From contig JAYMGJ010000782.1 of the NCBI GenBank assembly GCA_037178675.1, positions 1 to 31,737 of the forward strand: DNA of 31,737 nucleotides, in the 5' to 3' direction. The notes beneath the pieces are model-generated. The model was given only the letters and a program-made list of their open reading frames with translations, was not told the origin of the DNA and did no database searches. The first letter of the stretch is position 1, and the number at the start of each line of letters is the position of its first letter. Source of the stretch: Scleroderma bovista. Its lineage: Eukaryota; Basidiomycota; Agaricomycetes; Boletales; Sclerodermataceae. Shown one piece after another: positions 1 through 10,587 of the stretch. The position numbers and the translations under genes are program-made.

Positions 1-424
1 CCTTTATATGTGTGCATGCATAGATACAGTATAACATCACACGCCATATGCAACGTCGAGTCGAAGATAGCTGGTCTTGAGACACCGTTGCACGCGAGAA
101 GAATCAAGCCAGGTGTGACGACAGAGCACAACAACTTTTGTAAGTCCATCCGTACCAAAAACAAAAACAAACTATCCCCCATGGGCTACCGTCCAACCAG
201 AAGTCAGCACTTTCGTTCCACAGGGCGCAAGATCTACTCAACATACATGTATAATACTTTGTACACCTCAGTCTATACACTACATCTGCATGCACAAGCC
301 TTTACGAGAAAAATTGATAGAGTAGTTTTCGAGGAGTTGTAGAAAATTTATTTTTGTAACAAGGTTACAGAAGTCGCGCTGGCCGTCACGCTTTTGTCAC
401 GCTGCAGGCGCTGGGATAGTATAG
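1..424. other. No gene recognised
   Basis: I see no supportable gene. The open frames here have no recognisable composition or splice signals. A short stretch at about 147-171 (CCATCCG followed by A/C-rich sequence) resembles, in inverted orientation, the inner arm of the fold-back element near 780-797. The region may hold a more decayed relative of that repeat. Confidence 0.5.
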
Positions 425-672
425 TATGCGCTCCCAACGTCATCACCCCGGCGGCCACCCTACCACTAGTATCGAGGATGCCAATGACCACAACTCCCAG
501 CAGCAGCAGCATCAACAATATAGTAACAAAAGCGACCACGACCACCTCACACCACCAATCCAACAACCAGCACCCCCAACATTGTGCCCAGGCCACCACC
601 AACTCACCAAACAATGACAACCTATCTTATTACTTAGTACCATTTGTATGCCTCGAGGCAATCATATCTACT
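425..672 (+). repeat. CAA/CCA-rich dispersed repeat, copy 1
   Basis: This is a direct repeat of 1616-1870. Shared landmarks, in order, are GAGGATGCCAATGACCACAA, CACCAATCCAACAACCAGCA and CTTAGTACCATTTGTATGC, followed by a small palindrome (GCCTCGAGGC here, a mutated form in the other copy). Composition is strongly C/A-rich with runs of CAA, CCA and ACC triplets, so open frames are accidental. A similar but weaker stretch lies at about 10,150-10,280. The family looks non-autonomous; I cannot assign it to a known transposon class. Confidence 0.6.
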
Positions 673-1345
673 TAGTTTCTTAGTGTGATCTTGTACCAAC
701 TGACTCAGTAGTTTACTACTTAGCGACTACCAAACAGTGTGTCGCCCAAAAGTCACGCACCGCTATATATTTGTGTTTGTTTTTGGTGCGGATGGGTGCA
801 CTGGATATAACATACATAGGGATTATCAGGGGTCCTGGTGTGGATGACTCATATACTCTCGGAGAGTCGACAGCCATGGGAGGGACCGAGCCTGCCATCT
901 AAAATTTCTTTATAGCCAGGTTACTATGACGCTCCGTCTGTAACAAAAACAAACACAAATATATAGTGATGCGCAACTTTTGGGTGACATTGCACAATTA
1001 GGACCCTGTGTTAGTCATAGGTAATAGTCACTAAGTAGTAAACTCGAAATGCCGCCTGCGTCGGCACCCTTGCTTGGTGGGCGCAATTTGAATGGCGTAC
1101 AGACTTCGCGTTGGCAGGACGGCATCTGAAAAGGAGCCAAGCTTATATGTTCTCACGCTCATCCAGAAAAGGGAACACTTTCAAAGTTGGGAGGTTCTCA
1201 TGAAATAAGGTCTTCCCAGAACCCTTGCTGAACTACTGAGTCAGTTGGTACAAGATCACACTAAGAAACTAGGTAGATGTCAAGTATATATGATTGCCTC
1301 AAGGGGTACAAAGGGTACTAAGTAGTAAGCAATAAGACAGGTAGT
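590..1345. repeat. Fold-back (long inverted repeat) element
   Basis: Two nested inverted-repeat arms are visible. The outer arms are about 600-713 and 1231-1345; inside them 674-713 and 1231-1270 are perfect reverse complements over 40 bp. The inner arms are about 711-797 and 938-1044. They share a TTTACTACTTAG end and an ATATATTTGTGTTTG core, with small indels between them. The unpaired loop is about 800-935. No transposase is encoded. The structure fits a MITE-like or fold-back element; element ends and target duplications were not resolved. Confidence 0.65.
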
Positions 1346-1359
1346 CGCCGTCATACACG

Positions 1360-1560
1360 TTCATAGTGGTGGTGGTTGTCATTGTCATCCTCACCATTGG
1401 TGGTGGCGGTGTCCGTTGGTGGGCCCCCATTCAATGCAGGGTGCTTGTTGCATGGGTGGTGGGGGTTGTTATCTGTTGGTGGGGGTGTTCGTCATTGTCG
1501 TCTGTCAGGGTGCTGGTGGTTGTTGTCATCATCGGTAGCATTGGTAGTATTACTAATGGG
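1360..1560. repeat. GGT/GTT-rich low-complexity block
   Basis: The plus strand is dominated by GGT, GTT and GTC triplets, which is the complement of the CAA/CCA-rich composition at 470-600 and 1680-1830. It looks like an inverted relative of that family. Two overlapping open frames result from the lack of stops in such composition and are not called as genes. Confidence 0.5.
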
Positions 1561-1615
1561 ACCACGTGACGGGGCGCTGACATGGCGGTCTGGATTACTG
1601 ATTAGTAATCGTATG

Positions 1616-1870
1616 TGCTCCCTTCCATATTCCAACGTCCTCACCCCACTACCTCAGCGGCCCAGCACCAGTGTCGAGGATGCCAATGACCACAACCCCC
1701 AGTGGCAGCCTATCAACAACAACAATGACCATGACCACCTCATGCCACCAATCCAACAACCAGCACCCCCAATGCCCAGGCCATCACCAACCCACTGCCA
1801 ATGATGACAACCACAACCACCATCTCATTACTTAGTACCATTTGTATGCTTCGAAGCAATTATATTTATT
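1616..1870 (+). repeat. CAA/CCA-rich dispersed repeat, copy 2
   Basis: This is the second direct copy of the repeat at 425-672 and shares its landmark strings in the same order. Its right edge, about 1870, coincides with the point where the copia reading frame on the minus strand stops making sense. The repeat therefore marks the truncation point of that retrotransposon. Confidence 0.6.
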
Positions 1871-3640
1871 TGACATCTATCTTGCAATCGGGCGGTGTCT
1901 CAACTTCCTGGTACAGGCCAATTTCTTTGAAGGTATTCAGTTTGACTCCCATGGCACCCAGCCATAGATCGGTGTCTGGACGACCGACAGCATCACTGTA
2001 GGTGAGTGGTTCGCTGTCTAGAGGCATTGTGGTGGCAGCGCAGCGAGCACTTTGTGTCAGCATGTCACAGTGTGACTCATCACAACCCACAATATCAATG
2101 CATGTGTCCGTCTCTCCTCCTGCGTCAAGACCCTCAATGCGACATGGTAAGTCGTCTCGTCCCTTCATCATTAAGTTGAATCTCCTCTTCCAGGGTGGTC
2201 CTCTTGTAGGCGTTGATGAAGAAATGCGAGTTGTTGTCGTGGATTGGTGCTCTGCGAGCACGAGAAGAGTGCCTCACAGCTGGAGTGGGGATTGGGACTG
2301 GATACGGCGATGGTGGAGCGGGCGGATGGCTTGAACATCCGTTGAAGGTACGTTCTCGCCATTTGGTGTGCTGTTGACCCTTACTAACCTGCCGTTTGAC
2401 AGGAACTTCAATCCTCATGATTTGGTGGCTCAAAACGCCATCTGGAGATGATCCAGTGCGATTGAATGAAACAGGTGCGTGTATCAACACATTCTCAATG
2501 TCATTGACCCCTTCTGAAGGTATCCCGTCGACGGATTCGTCATTCAAGTCCTCATTGGCACTGGCTATCTCCCCATCCCCAACAGGTGAGTATGGGGTCG
2601 TTTCCATGGTTTCAGGAGTCCTTCCAACTGCTGACCGTTTCGTTTCTTCAACATTTAGGCCTGGGTCATCGATCTTGATGCAGGAGGGGGCGTTAGGGTT
2701 CCCTTCATCGAAAACAATGTCTCGAGATTCGAGAATGTGGCTGCTCAGGTGGTGCATGCAAACATAGGCCTTCTGGTTCTCTGCAAAGCCCAAGAAGGTG
2801 CATTCAACAGACTTAGCATCGAGTTTGTGACATTTTTCGTCAGGTATGTGGACATGCACTTTACACCTGAAAATTCTCAAGTGTGCGACTGATGGCCTGT
2901 TTCCAGTGAATGCTTTGTGCAGCGTTAGACTCTCGGTGATAGCACGGGTAGGGATGTGATTTAGGACATGCGTAGTGTAGAGGATCGCATCCCCCCAGTA
3001 GGCGTTGGGCAATCCAGCGTCGCTGAGCATTGCACAAGCCATTTCGACCAAAGTGCGGTTCATCCGCTCAGAGACTCCATTCTCCTGCGGTGTGTACGTG
3101 TTCGTCATTTCATGATGAACTCCCTTTGATTTAAAATAGTCTTGTAGGGCAGTTGACCTGTACTCTCCACCTCCATCGCTGCGAAAATAATTTGTGCGTT
3201 CGCCCGTCTCTGCCTCTGCTCGCTCGAGGTATTCTTTGGTAAGCTTAGGCACTTCATTTTTTAACTTTATTAACTTGACGACGAGGCAATATGAATGGCC
3301 ATTGATAAATGTAACAAAGTAGCGGTAGCCTCTCCATGCTGTTGTTTCCATGGGTCCACAGACATCCGAGTACGTTCTGTGTAGTACCCTTGGACTTTCA
3401 ACATTGGATTCGGAAGGAATCACAGCGCGGTGCTGTTTCCCCTCGAGACAAGGTACGCATTTATCTTCATGCATTTCCTTTGAGTCACTGATAGCCATGC
3501 CATCAACCATTCCTTTCTTTAGCAGTTTTAAAATTGATTGAACATTTACACGTCTGAGTCAATGGTGCCAGACATCAAGGTCAGCTTCCAACGATGTCTT
3601 TCGAGATGTGAGAGCTGTAAGAGGGAGCTCAGGGTCGAGG
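1866..3640 (-). pseudogene. Ty1/copia polyprotein fragment: pre-integrase, integrase, start of reverse transcriptase
   Basis: Minus-strand relic of a copia polyprotein. Reading begins at the GAG-pre-integrase region (a WHH motif near 3562-3570), which is interrupted by TGA at 3559-3561. A 458-residue open stretch (3510-2134) carries the zinc-site pair CVPC (residues 18-21) and an integrase core with D49, D112 and E148. The D-x35-E spacing is canonical, so the catalytic triad is preserved. A proline-rich tail follows. A frameshift between about 2134 and 2261 moves the frame to the stretch ending at 1866. That stretch has the TY..A....W..AM pattern that leads into copia reverse transcriptase, and then the element is cut off. 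Gag, protease and nearly all of the RT are missing. It is a dead fragment, of a family different from the neighbouring RT fragment judging by the overlapping RT starts. Confidence 0.9.
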
Positions 3641-3641
3641 G

Positions 3642-4212
3642 TAATGGGAAGCACTGCCCAAGTGTATACACAGGGCAAGCACAGCGGGCCTAACAAGAAT
3701 GATAATGAAGTTCTAACTCACTCTTGTTAGTTGGTTCAAACTTGAAGTGAATACCGAAGGTGGGTTAAGAGTCTCTTGTATAAGAGTAGAGGATAAACAG
3801 TGGGTAAAATCCTACTCTATATCAAGAATCATAAGGGTATTTATACGTCTGAGCTGCGCACAGACCATGTAAAGTATGGAGTGTCCATATGTCCATAACA
3901 GGACAGGTAGATAAGTACCTTCCTAACATAGTAGTCCTGTGGAAACTCGTAGAACACCATAGTACGTCATAAGTATGATAAGAGATAAGAAACAGTCTAG
4001 ATTGACCCATAAGAACGTTCTGGAAGGAACATTGTCTCTGCTTATCTCTATGATGTCATAGATAAGCGATAAAGCTCCAGTTAGTCAGTACTCTGATAAC
4101 CAGTCATGTGACTCAAAGAATCACATGGAAGAGAATGAGTCCAGACACATCACGTGTCAAGTCTCTAGAGAAGTCACGTGCTAGTGATGACTAAGCACCT
4201 ACTTTCTCAACA
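3642..4212 (-). mobile_element. Copia LTR (3' LTR of the RT/RNase H fragment)
   Basis: On the minus strand the LTR starts with TGTTGAGAAAGT at 4212, immediately after a polypurine tract, and runs to about 3642. A second copy of the same LTR lies on the plus strand at 8566-9147 and aligns along its whole length, including the shared AGACGTATAAATACCCTTATG core, a likely TATA region. The far end is inferred from where the two copies stop matching (TTCCCATTAC against TTCCCGTTAC), so it is uncertain by a few bases. The LTR directly abuts pre-integrase coding sequence of another copia element. Confidence 0.85.
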
Positions 4213-5945
4213 CTCCCCCAGACTTGATATGTCGCAAGTCGGTGACTAAAAAGTCTTTAAAACCCAAGAACTTGATCTTGCCAAGGGCTTTAGTAAAAAT
4301 ATCTGCTAACTATTTATCAGTAGAGATATGTCATAACTGAATGACCTTTATTTCTTGTACGCATTCGTGAATAAAATGATGATGAATAACAATATGTTTT
4401 GTTTGTCTTTCTTGCGCGGGATTTTGCACTAAGAAAATGGAACCCATATTATCCTCGTATAAAACGATGGGTGGAATCTGAAAAAACAATTCCTCAAGTA
4501 AAGACTTGATCCAGCATATTTGTTTCGCAGTGTCCGAGAGTGCCATGTACTCAGCTTCTGTGGCTGAAGTGGCTACGGTCTTTTGTTTCCGGCTAACCCA
4601 GGAAACTGGAGAGGCATTAAATAACATGGTAAAGCCTGTACAGGATTTCCGGTCATTTTTGTCAGAGGCCCAATCGGCATCGACATAGCCTTCTACTTGC
4701 AATGAGGATTCTCTTGTATACTCAATGCCATACTCTCTATTCGCTCATAAATAGCAAAAGATATATTTGGCATGATTGAGATGATCCTCAGTCGGATTCA
4801 CAGAGAACTGAGACATCTTGATGACTGCAAATGCAATGTCAGGTCTCGTTCCTAGCATAAGGTAGAGGAGTGAACCAATTACAGACTGATATTGGGAACG
4901 TAACCTGGAATTTGACTCTCCAGAACTTGCCATTGGTTCATATTTCTCCGGAAGTGGGGTATTTGCAGGATTACAATCTTGCATATCGAAGTGCTTTAAG
5001 ATTTTGTCCAAGTACTTCACCTGATCAACGATTAAAGAACCTGTTGATAGGTTTCATTGGATTTCCATCCCAAGATACTCCTTTGCAGCCCCAAGGTCAC
5101 GGCATTCCCAGACCTTCATGAATTTCTCTTTCATCATCCTGAGATATTTCGGATTGGGTCCGGTAAAAAGAACATCATCAATGTAGATGATCAGGATGAG
5201 CAGGACTTTGACCTTTTTGTTCCCAGTGCTTCCCTGGTGAACATAAATCCCAGCATCAGAAATGATGCGGTTAAAGCCTAGTTTCTGAAGGGACTTGTGA
5301 AGCTCGATATTCCACGCTAAAGCAGTTTGCTTCAACCCATAAAGAGCTTTCAAGAGGCGGTAAACTTTTCTCTCATCTCTTCCCTTTCTAACAAAGCCTT
5401 CTGGCTGCTCCATATAGATTTCCTCTTTGAGGCTGCCATATAGGAAAGCAGTTTTTACATCCAAAGCTTGAAGGCTCCAAGCATTCTGCGCAGCCAGTGC
5501 AAGTACTATTCGAATGGACTCAAATCTTGCAACAGGTGAGAAAACATCTTCATAATCTACTCTGTATTCCTATGAAAAACCTTTTGCCACTAGATGTGCA
5601 TGTTTGCAACTGTCAGATTTTACAGCAAAAACCCAGCGACACTTAACTGGTTTACAATTCAGAGGAAGATTGGTAAGCGACCAGACTTGGCACTTCCACA
5701 GTGCATCTATCTCATCTTGACAGGCACTATCCCAAGCCTTTTTCTCATCGGCTGGTAATCTCAAAATATCCCTATACTGTACTGGAATCCGTGGAGAAAG
5801 TGGTTCAGCTTTAGACATCAGAAAGTTCAAGAAATCTGAACCAAACTCATGATGCAAGCGATGTAAATCCACTAGGTCCATCAGCAAACCAACCCTAATG
5901 GTTAGCCAAGCTTGTTGGATATAAACAGAATTGTTGTGGTATATT
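4199..5945 (-). pseudogene. Ty1/copia reverse transcriptase-RNase H fragment with nonsense codons only
   Basis: Minus-strand 3' half of a copia polyprotein. In order it shows the RT entry (W......EI..L, then KCRWVF and LVAKGF), the first catalytic Asp block (DVKTAFLYG, near 5461), the LKQ...W block, the YIDD catalytic motif at about 5185-5174, the LGMEI block, and RNase H with DADWASD and the EAEYMAL helix. It ends with the ADIFTKAL and GGVL motifs typical of the copia terminus; its stop lies just inside the 3' LTR. The frame is broken by five stops: TAG at 5570-5572, TGA at 5054-5056, TGA at 4745-4747, TGA at 4331-4333 and TAG at 4310-4312. All lie in the same frame, so I see no indels. Each is one C-to-T change from a plausible CGA or CAG codon. 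The 5' part of the element is absent beyond about 5945. Confidence 0.92.
4213..4224 (-). promoter_or_regulatory. Polypurine tract of copia element
   Basis: The minus strand reads TCTGGGGGAG directly before the LTR start TGTTGAG. A G-rich polypurine tract abutting the 3' LTR is the plus-strand primer site of LTR retrotransposons. It also fixes the orientation of the fragment and the LTR boundary. Confidence 0.8.
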
Positions 5946-6349
5946 TATATACTTACATAAGCATACATCGCACTACAGTAGTTTCTATTACTATAGTTCC
6001 CTCAGTAGCTTGCCAGACTACTGAGGGTGAGTACCTTCCTACTAACCACTTTCCTACCTACTAACACCTTGTAGTTACCCTACAGGTATATCTAATATAT
6101 CAGTAGCTTGCCAGACTACTGAGGTTACCCTACAGGTCTCCTCCTTTTCCCTTCCTTAGGCTAGACCTTCCCTGTGAAGACCACCACCTTTCTATAAAGC
6201 TGACAGCACTTGACAGTGCTTAGCCAAGCGCCCAGTCTGTCCAACTCCGCACCAGTCTGGTCCAGCCCGACAGATATTCCCAGTCACTCCATTGTATCCA
6301 GTAGAGTAAAAAAAAAAAGTTTATTTGAACTAGTACTACGAATACATGT
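5946..6349. repeat. Gene-free stretch with short direct repeats of a palindrome
   Basis: No gene. A 25-bp unit, CAGTAG-CTTGCCAGA-CTACTG plus flanks and itself an inverted repeat, occurs at 6000-6026 and 6100-6124. A second short unit (GTTACCCTACAGGT) occurs near 6074-6087 and 6124-6137. An A11 run lies at about 6307-6318. The arrangement may be part of an unrecognised LTR or small non-autonomous element; no terminal structure could be fixed. Confidence 0.5.
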
Positions 6350-7650
6350 CAATTAACTAAATAACATATTCGTACGGCAGGGGTGATGATCATCAATGCT
6401 GCACTGGTGGGGCTGGCGCAGTGGTCAGCGTCGCTGTGGCTGGGGAGGTGGTGGGTGTTGTCGTTCTGCCATCCTGTCCTCATCATCTCCGTCCGCCCCC
6501 TTCTCCTCTTGCTCCGCTGCTGCGATCTCCCTCCGCATTGTCCCCAACAACGACCCTTCGACGAACTGGCGACGCATGGCCATACTGATATGGTCCATGT
6601 CCACTGTTCACCTCTCCTCCATCGCAACGCGCCTCCACTCAAGCTCAAGCCTCTCCCTCTCAATCTCCACCCGCTCCCGCTCCCGTGCCTTGGATGCCCC
6701 CATCCGCTCCGCAAGCTGCACTAGCGTCTGGGTAAGCATACCCAATGCATCGCACTGTTCCTCTGCCATCGCTTGGGGTACTCCGAAAACCTCCTCCTTG
6801 TCCGCCTTGTCCTCCTCCATCGTGTTGCGCGCCTTCTTGCACTTGCTGGCCCCCTTCGGTGACGTATTCGCCTCGCTCCGCTGCTGCCTCCTCATCATCC
6901 GCTTTGGCACTGCTGCTCTGCCCATCTCCGTTCCACTCCCCACAACCATTGATCCCTCCACTGCCTTCCCTTCTGTGCTCCATGAGCACGATTTGTGTGC
7001 AGCCTGGCAGTGCGCGCATGCTGTCGCCTTTGAGCTCGCCTGAGCCACACACCCCACAGGGTTGTTGAGGTGCTCTCGGCACCTCACGCAGGCTAATCAC
7101 CTCCTGATTGTTGCCACTGCTGGCGCTGCCGTCGCCTCTCTGCTACCTTGAGTGGCCGTGATGGCCTCCGCTCATGCTTGTGACCTCCGCTGTTGCACCT
7201 GTGCCTTCCGTGCCTCGAACTCCCGCCTCTGCCACTCTATATGCGCCTCCTGCAGCACCTCAATCTGCCTCTCTCTCTCTCTCCCCTCCTCTGCCTTCCA
7301 TTCCTCTGCCTTGTGCGCTGCTTCCGCTTTCGCTTCTTCCTCCACTTTGCGAGCCTCTTCGGCTCTGCATGCCTGTTGTGAAGTCCTCGCATCAGCACCA
7401 TAAAGCGAAAAGAATGTTCGTTACTCACCTCTTTCCTCCTCTGCACCTCTGCTCGCGCCTCCTCAACCTTCCGTCATTGCTCCACTTCTGCCGCCTTCCT
7501 CGCTACTTCCCTCTGCTTGTGCTCCATGAACTTCGCCATCGCGTCGGCCTCGTCATCTTCCGAGTTGGTGACCAGCTCATGGTCTTCCGCTTCCTTCCAG
7601 TCACGCTCCTGTTGCTTGCCAAGGATGGGAGTGTTGCATTGAGAAGTCAT
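6350..7650 (-). pseudogene. Broken coiled-coil protein with six-cysteine cluster
   Basis: Minus strand, probably starting at the ATG at 7648-7650. The first part is acidic and rich in Lys/Glu/Ala/Arg heptads (coiled coil), broken by TGA at 7474-7476. A likely short intron lies at 7386-7428 (GTGAGT..AG with a CTGAT branch-like site), followed by more E/K/A-rich sequence with a frameshift. A cysteine cluster of spacing C-x2-C-x9-C-x10-C-x2-C-x6-C follows, close to the fungal Zn2Cys6 layout with a longer second gap. Next comes a second coiled coil rich in RERE and TGA at 6608-6610. Coding-like sequence continues in frame to about 6430. I recall similar coiled-coil/Cys proteins as multi-copy genes in mushroom genomes, but I do not know their function. 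It is clearly inactivated here. Confidence 0.6.
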
Positions 7651-7812
7651 GTCGAGGTAAAAAAAGACAAGTTGTATGACAATGCGGACAACATGTGTCG
7701 CACTCTTATATGCGCCCATGGTAAATTCTGAACTCCAATCAAAACACTTATCTCAGCAGAACAATGCCAAAATCGCGAAGTCCACATGCACAAAGGCCCT
7801 CAAGGGTTCAGG

Positions 7813-7829
7813 CCCTAAGGAGGGGATAC
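7813..7829 (+). promoter_or_regulatory. Polypurine-tract-like sequence before LTR
   Basis: AAGGAGGGGATAC lies directly before the LTR start TGTCATGAC at 7830. It resembles the polypurine tract and terminal codons of fungal Ty3/gypsy-type elements. If so, 7830-8510 is a 3' LTR whose internal region is lost. The second LTR of the family (9445-10123) lacks this sequence. Confidence 0.5.
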
Positions 7830-8510
7830 TGTCATGACTGTGTGACACCATCAGACTCCACAAGGCCTCTAGTCTGTTATAGACTCAAGTCCGATCACAA
7901 TCGGACACCTCTGACGCTATGTATCCGTCTCCACTCTGACAATTGATGCTCCGTCTCCTTTTAGTAAATAGTTCCGCGCTTACACCTCCGGTTATTGTAT
8001 GCTTCTGTTCCACTTCTGTTCCTGTTTCCTTTGTTCCCATTTTAGATTAGATCTGATTACTCATAGCTGTGTCCCGTTAACCTTTTGATCCGTTACACCT
8101 ATCACTGATCTCCGTTCCATGTATGTTACTCATCCATTTGTCATCCACAGACTCTTAGCTATGTCTCCACTATGTCTCTCTCCGCTTCTCGGTTACTGTA
8201 CATATCCGATGTAAAGTATAAGTACTCCACATGCTGAGGGGATTGTCCCTCAGTTTGAATATCATCTTGAATACTTCCCGCGAACTCACCTCTGTCTCCT
8301 CTGCCTTCTGGCAACTCCGACCGTCTTCGTTGGACCTCCGTCTCTCTGTCCCTCTGTCCTCCGAAATACGAGGATGCAGGTATCGCAAGGCGCAGCACAT
8401 ACGCTGAAGCCAAGTCCTCAACACCTCCGCATTACCTCCGCCTGTCATTGACAACCCTTTGGACTTATCTCCGCTCATGTCGGAGTTCATCAGAAGAACC
8501 AGTTCTGACA
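7830..8510 (+). mobile_element. LTR, TGTCATGAC family, copy 1
   Basis: About 681 bp, beginning TGTCATGAC and ending TTCTGACA (TG..CA). It is homologous along its whole length to the solo LTR at 9445-10123; the shared segments include CTCCACAAGGCCTCTAGTCTG and ACGAGGA.GCAGGTATCGCAAGG. The flanking pentamers differ (GATAC and ATGGC), so it is not a simple solo LTR. The polypurine-like tract upstream suggests a 3' LTR left after the internal region was deleted. Open frames inside it are not genes. Confidence 0.75.
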
Positions 8511-8565
8511 ATGGCAGCAGAAATGGTGAAGGTGGTGACACAGTTCCAGCCCAGGGGGTGCATTG

Positions 8566-9147
8566 TGTTGAGAAAGTAAGTGCTTAGTCATCACTAGCAC
8601 GTGACTTCTCTCTAGAGCCTTGACACGTGATGTGTCTGGACTCGTCATCTTCCATGTGATTGTTTCAGTCACATGACCGGTTAACAAAGTACCGACTAAC
8701 CAGAGTCATATCCCTTATCTATGACATATCAAGATAAGGAGAGATAACGTTCCTTCTGGAACATTCCTATGGGTCGATCTAGACTGTTTCTTATCTCTTA
8801 TCTTACTTGTGACTCACTGTGGCCTTCTACGAGATTCTACGAGTTTCCACAGGACTACTATGTTAGGAAGGTACTTATCTACCTGTCCATTTATGGACTC
8901 ACAGAGACTTCTTACTTTACCTGGTCTGTGTGCAGCTCAGACGTATAAATACCCTTATGCTTCTTGGTAGCAGAGTAGGATTTTACCCACTATGTTTTAT
9001 CCTCTGTTCTATTCAAGAACTCTCTTAACCACCATCGGTTAATCCCTCCAAGTTTGAACCAACTAGCAAGAGTGAGTTAGCAACTTCTATTATCATTCTT
9101 GTCTAGGCCTGGTGTGCTTGTCCATCTCCGGACAGTACTTCCCGTTA
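8566..9147 (+). mobile_element. Copia solo LTR (same family as 3642-4212)
   Basis: The plus strand reads TGTTGAGAAAGTAAG at 8566 and matches the LTR at 3642-4212 in reverse complement over its whole length, with scattered substitutions and small indels. No internal copia sequence flanks it. If the right end is placed at 9147, the pentamer CATTG stands on both sides (8561-8565 and 9148-9152). That fits a 5-bp target duplication and a solo LTR produced by LTR-LTR recombination. With this boundary the LTR ends in TA, not CA, so the exact end remains open. Confidence 0.75.
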
Positions 9148-9152
9148 CATTG

Positions 9153-9444
9153 CACTTCAGTTGGATGCAATCCATGTTGATCCTTGATATAGGGAGAGAG
9201 GAACAGCGCCCAGCCACACGGGTTTTATTAACAATATCATATCCTACATCACGCAGTATCTGGAGTCCTGGTGTGAAAGTTGACTATATATGGTCAATGG
9301 CTGGCTTCTGTCTTAGCATGACAGTCCTGACCTCCATAGTAGTGTGAGTAAGCATGGGATTATATAACCTGCATTTTTTTTCCCTCACCAATTGCCAAGA
9401 TCAATGGCCACCATGACTGCTGACAACCACCATGCTAGTATATC
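9153..9444. other. Unassigned stretch between two solo LTRs
   Basis: No recognisable gene. The one open frame runs in from the upstream LTR and shows no domain. A T8 run lies at about 9375. The sequence probably represents the older DNA into which both LTRs inserted. Confidence 0.45.
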
Positions 9445-10123
9445 TGTCATGACCATGTAACACTGCCAGACTCCACAAGGCCTCTAGTCTGTTGTAAACT
9501 CAAGTCCAATCGCCATCGGACACCTCCAACACTACGTATCCGTCTCCGCTCCAACAATTGACGCTCCATCTCCTTTTAGTAAACAGTTCTGTGCTTACGC
9601 CTCCGGTTATTGTATGCTTCCATTCTGCTTCCGTTCCTGCTTCCCTTGTTCCCGTTTTAGATTAGATCTGATTACTCATAGCTGTGTCCCGTTAACCTTT
9701 TGATCCGTTACGCTTATCACTGATCTCCATTCCGTGTATGTTACTCATCCGTTTGTCATTCACAGACTCTTAGCTACGTCTCCACTATGTCTCTCTCTGC
9801 TTCTCGGTTACTGTACATATCCGATGTAAAGTATAAGTACTCCGAACACTGAGGGGATTGTCCCTCAGTTCAAATATCATCTTGAATACTTCCCACAAAC
9901 TCACCTCTGTCTCCTCTGCCTTCTGGCAACTCTGACCTTTGTCGGACCTCTGTCTATCTGTCTCTTTGTCCTCCGAAATACGAGGACGCAGGTATCGCAA
10001 GGGCGCAGCACATACACTGAAGCCAAGTCCTCAACACCTCCACATCACCTCCGCCTGTCGTCGACATCCCTTCAGACTTATCTCTGCTGACGTCGGAGTT
10101 CATCGGAAGAACCAGTTCTGACA
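9445..10123 (+). mobile_element. Solo LTR, TGTCATGAC family, with perfect target duplication
   Basis: A 679-bp LTR that starts TGTCATGACC and ends TTCTGACA. It is flanked by identical pentamers ATATC (9440-9444 and 10124-10128). A perfect 5-bp duplication around a single TG..CA LTR is the signature of insertion followed by loss of the internal region through recombination between the two LTRs. It aligns throughout with the copy at 7830-8510. Confidence 0.9.
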
Positions 10124-10128
10124 ATATC

Positions 10129-10587
10129 GACCGCAACCACGACTGCCAACTACCACAATGCAATGTCTACTATGACTCCCAACGACAACCAACACCAATA
10201 TTTACCACAATGATGACCACACCAACATCAATGACACCACCACTCTTAGTTTACTGAGTACCATTAATGTAGCATATCCAATATAACATTGTATTTTGTA
10301 AATACTTGAATACATGGTATTACTGTCATATAGTAATACTTATAGCAATACTCTCCACCAACTGAATAAGACACAACAACAACAACAACAACAACAAAGA
10401 GTCAAAAGGGAGAGGAAATAAAATCTCAGGTTTACCTTATATACGGAAGGACATGTTCCTCGCACGTAATTGATCTTACCTGAAAAGCATATAGGTCCCT
10501 GGAAGAAGCAGTCCCAGGGGTCCATTCAGTGTGATGTCCAAAAGGTTGCTCACTCAAAGCAGCATCAGTAACATGGCCGACTTTCGC
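10129..10587. repeat. A/C-rich low-complexity region with (CAA)n
   Basis: No gene. About 10,129-10,290 is A/C-rich and resembles the dispersed repeats at 425-672 and 1616-1870, including a CTTAGT..ACTGAGTACCATT end. A perfect CAA microsatellite of about nine units lies at 10,371-10,397. Confidence 0.6.

Noticed and set aside
394..675. Open frames of 60-90 codons in the CAA/CCA-rich repeat
   Set aside because: They result from stop-poor low-complexity sequence, overlap in several frames and match a non-coding dispersed repeat.
6396..7043. 215-codon plus-strand frame rich in Ser, Pro and Leu
   Set aside because: Its complement on the minus strand encodes the coiled-coil/Cys protein; the plus-strand composition is the mirror of E/K/R-rich codons.
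8159..8541. Overlapping open frames in the LTR at 7.8-8.5 kb
   Set aside because: They lie in LTR sequence, recur in the other LTR copy with different lengths, and have no coding character.
9099..9347. 82-codon plus-strand frame after the copia solo LTR
   Set aside because: It starts inside the LTR, has no recognisable domain and no splice context.
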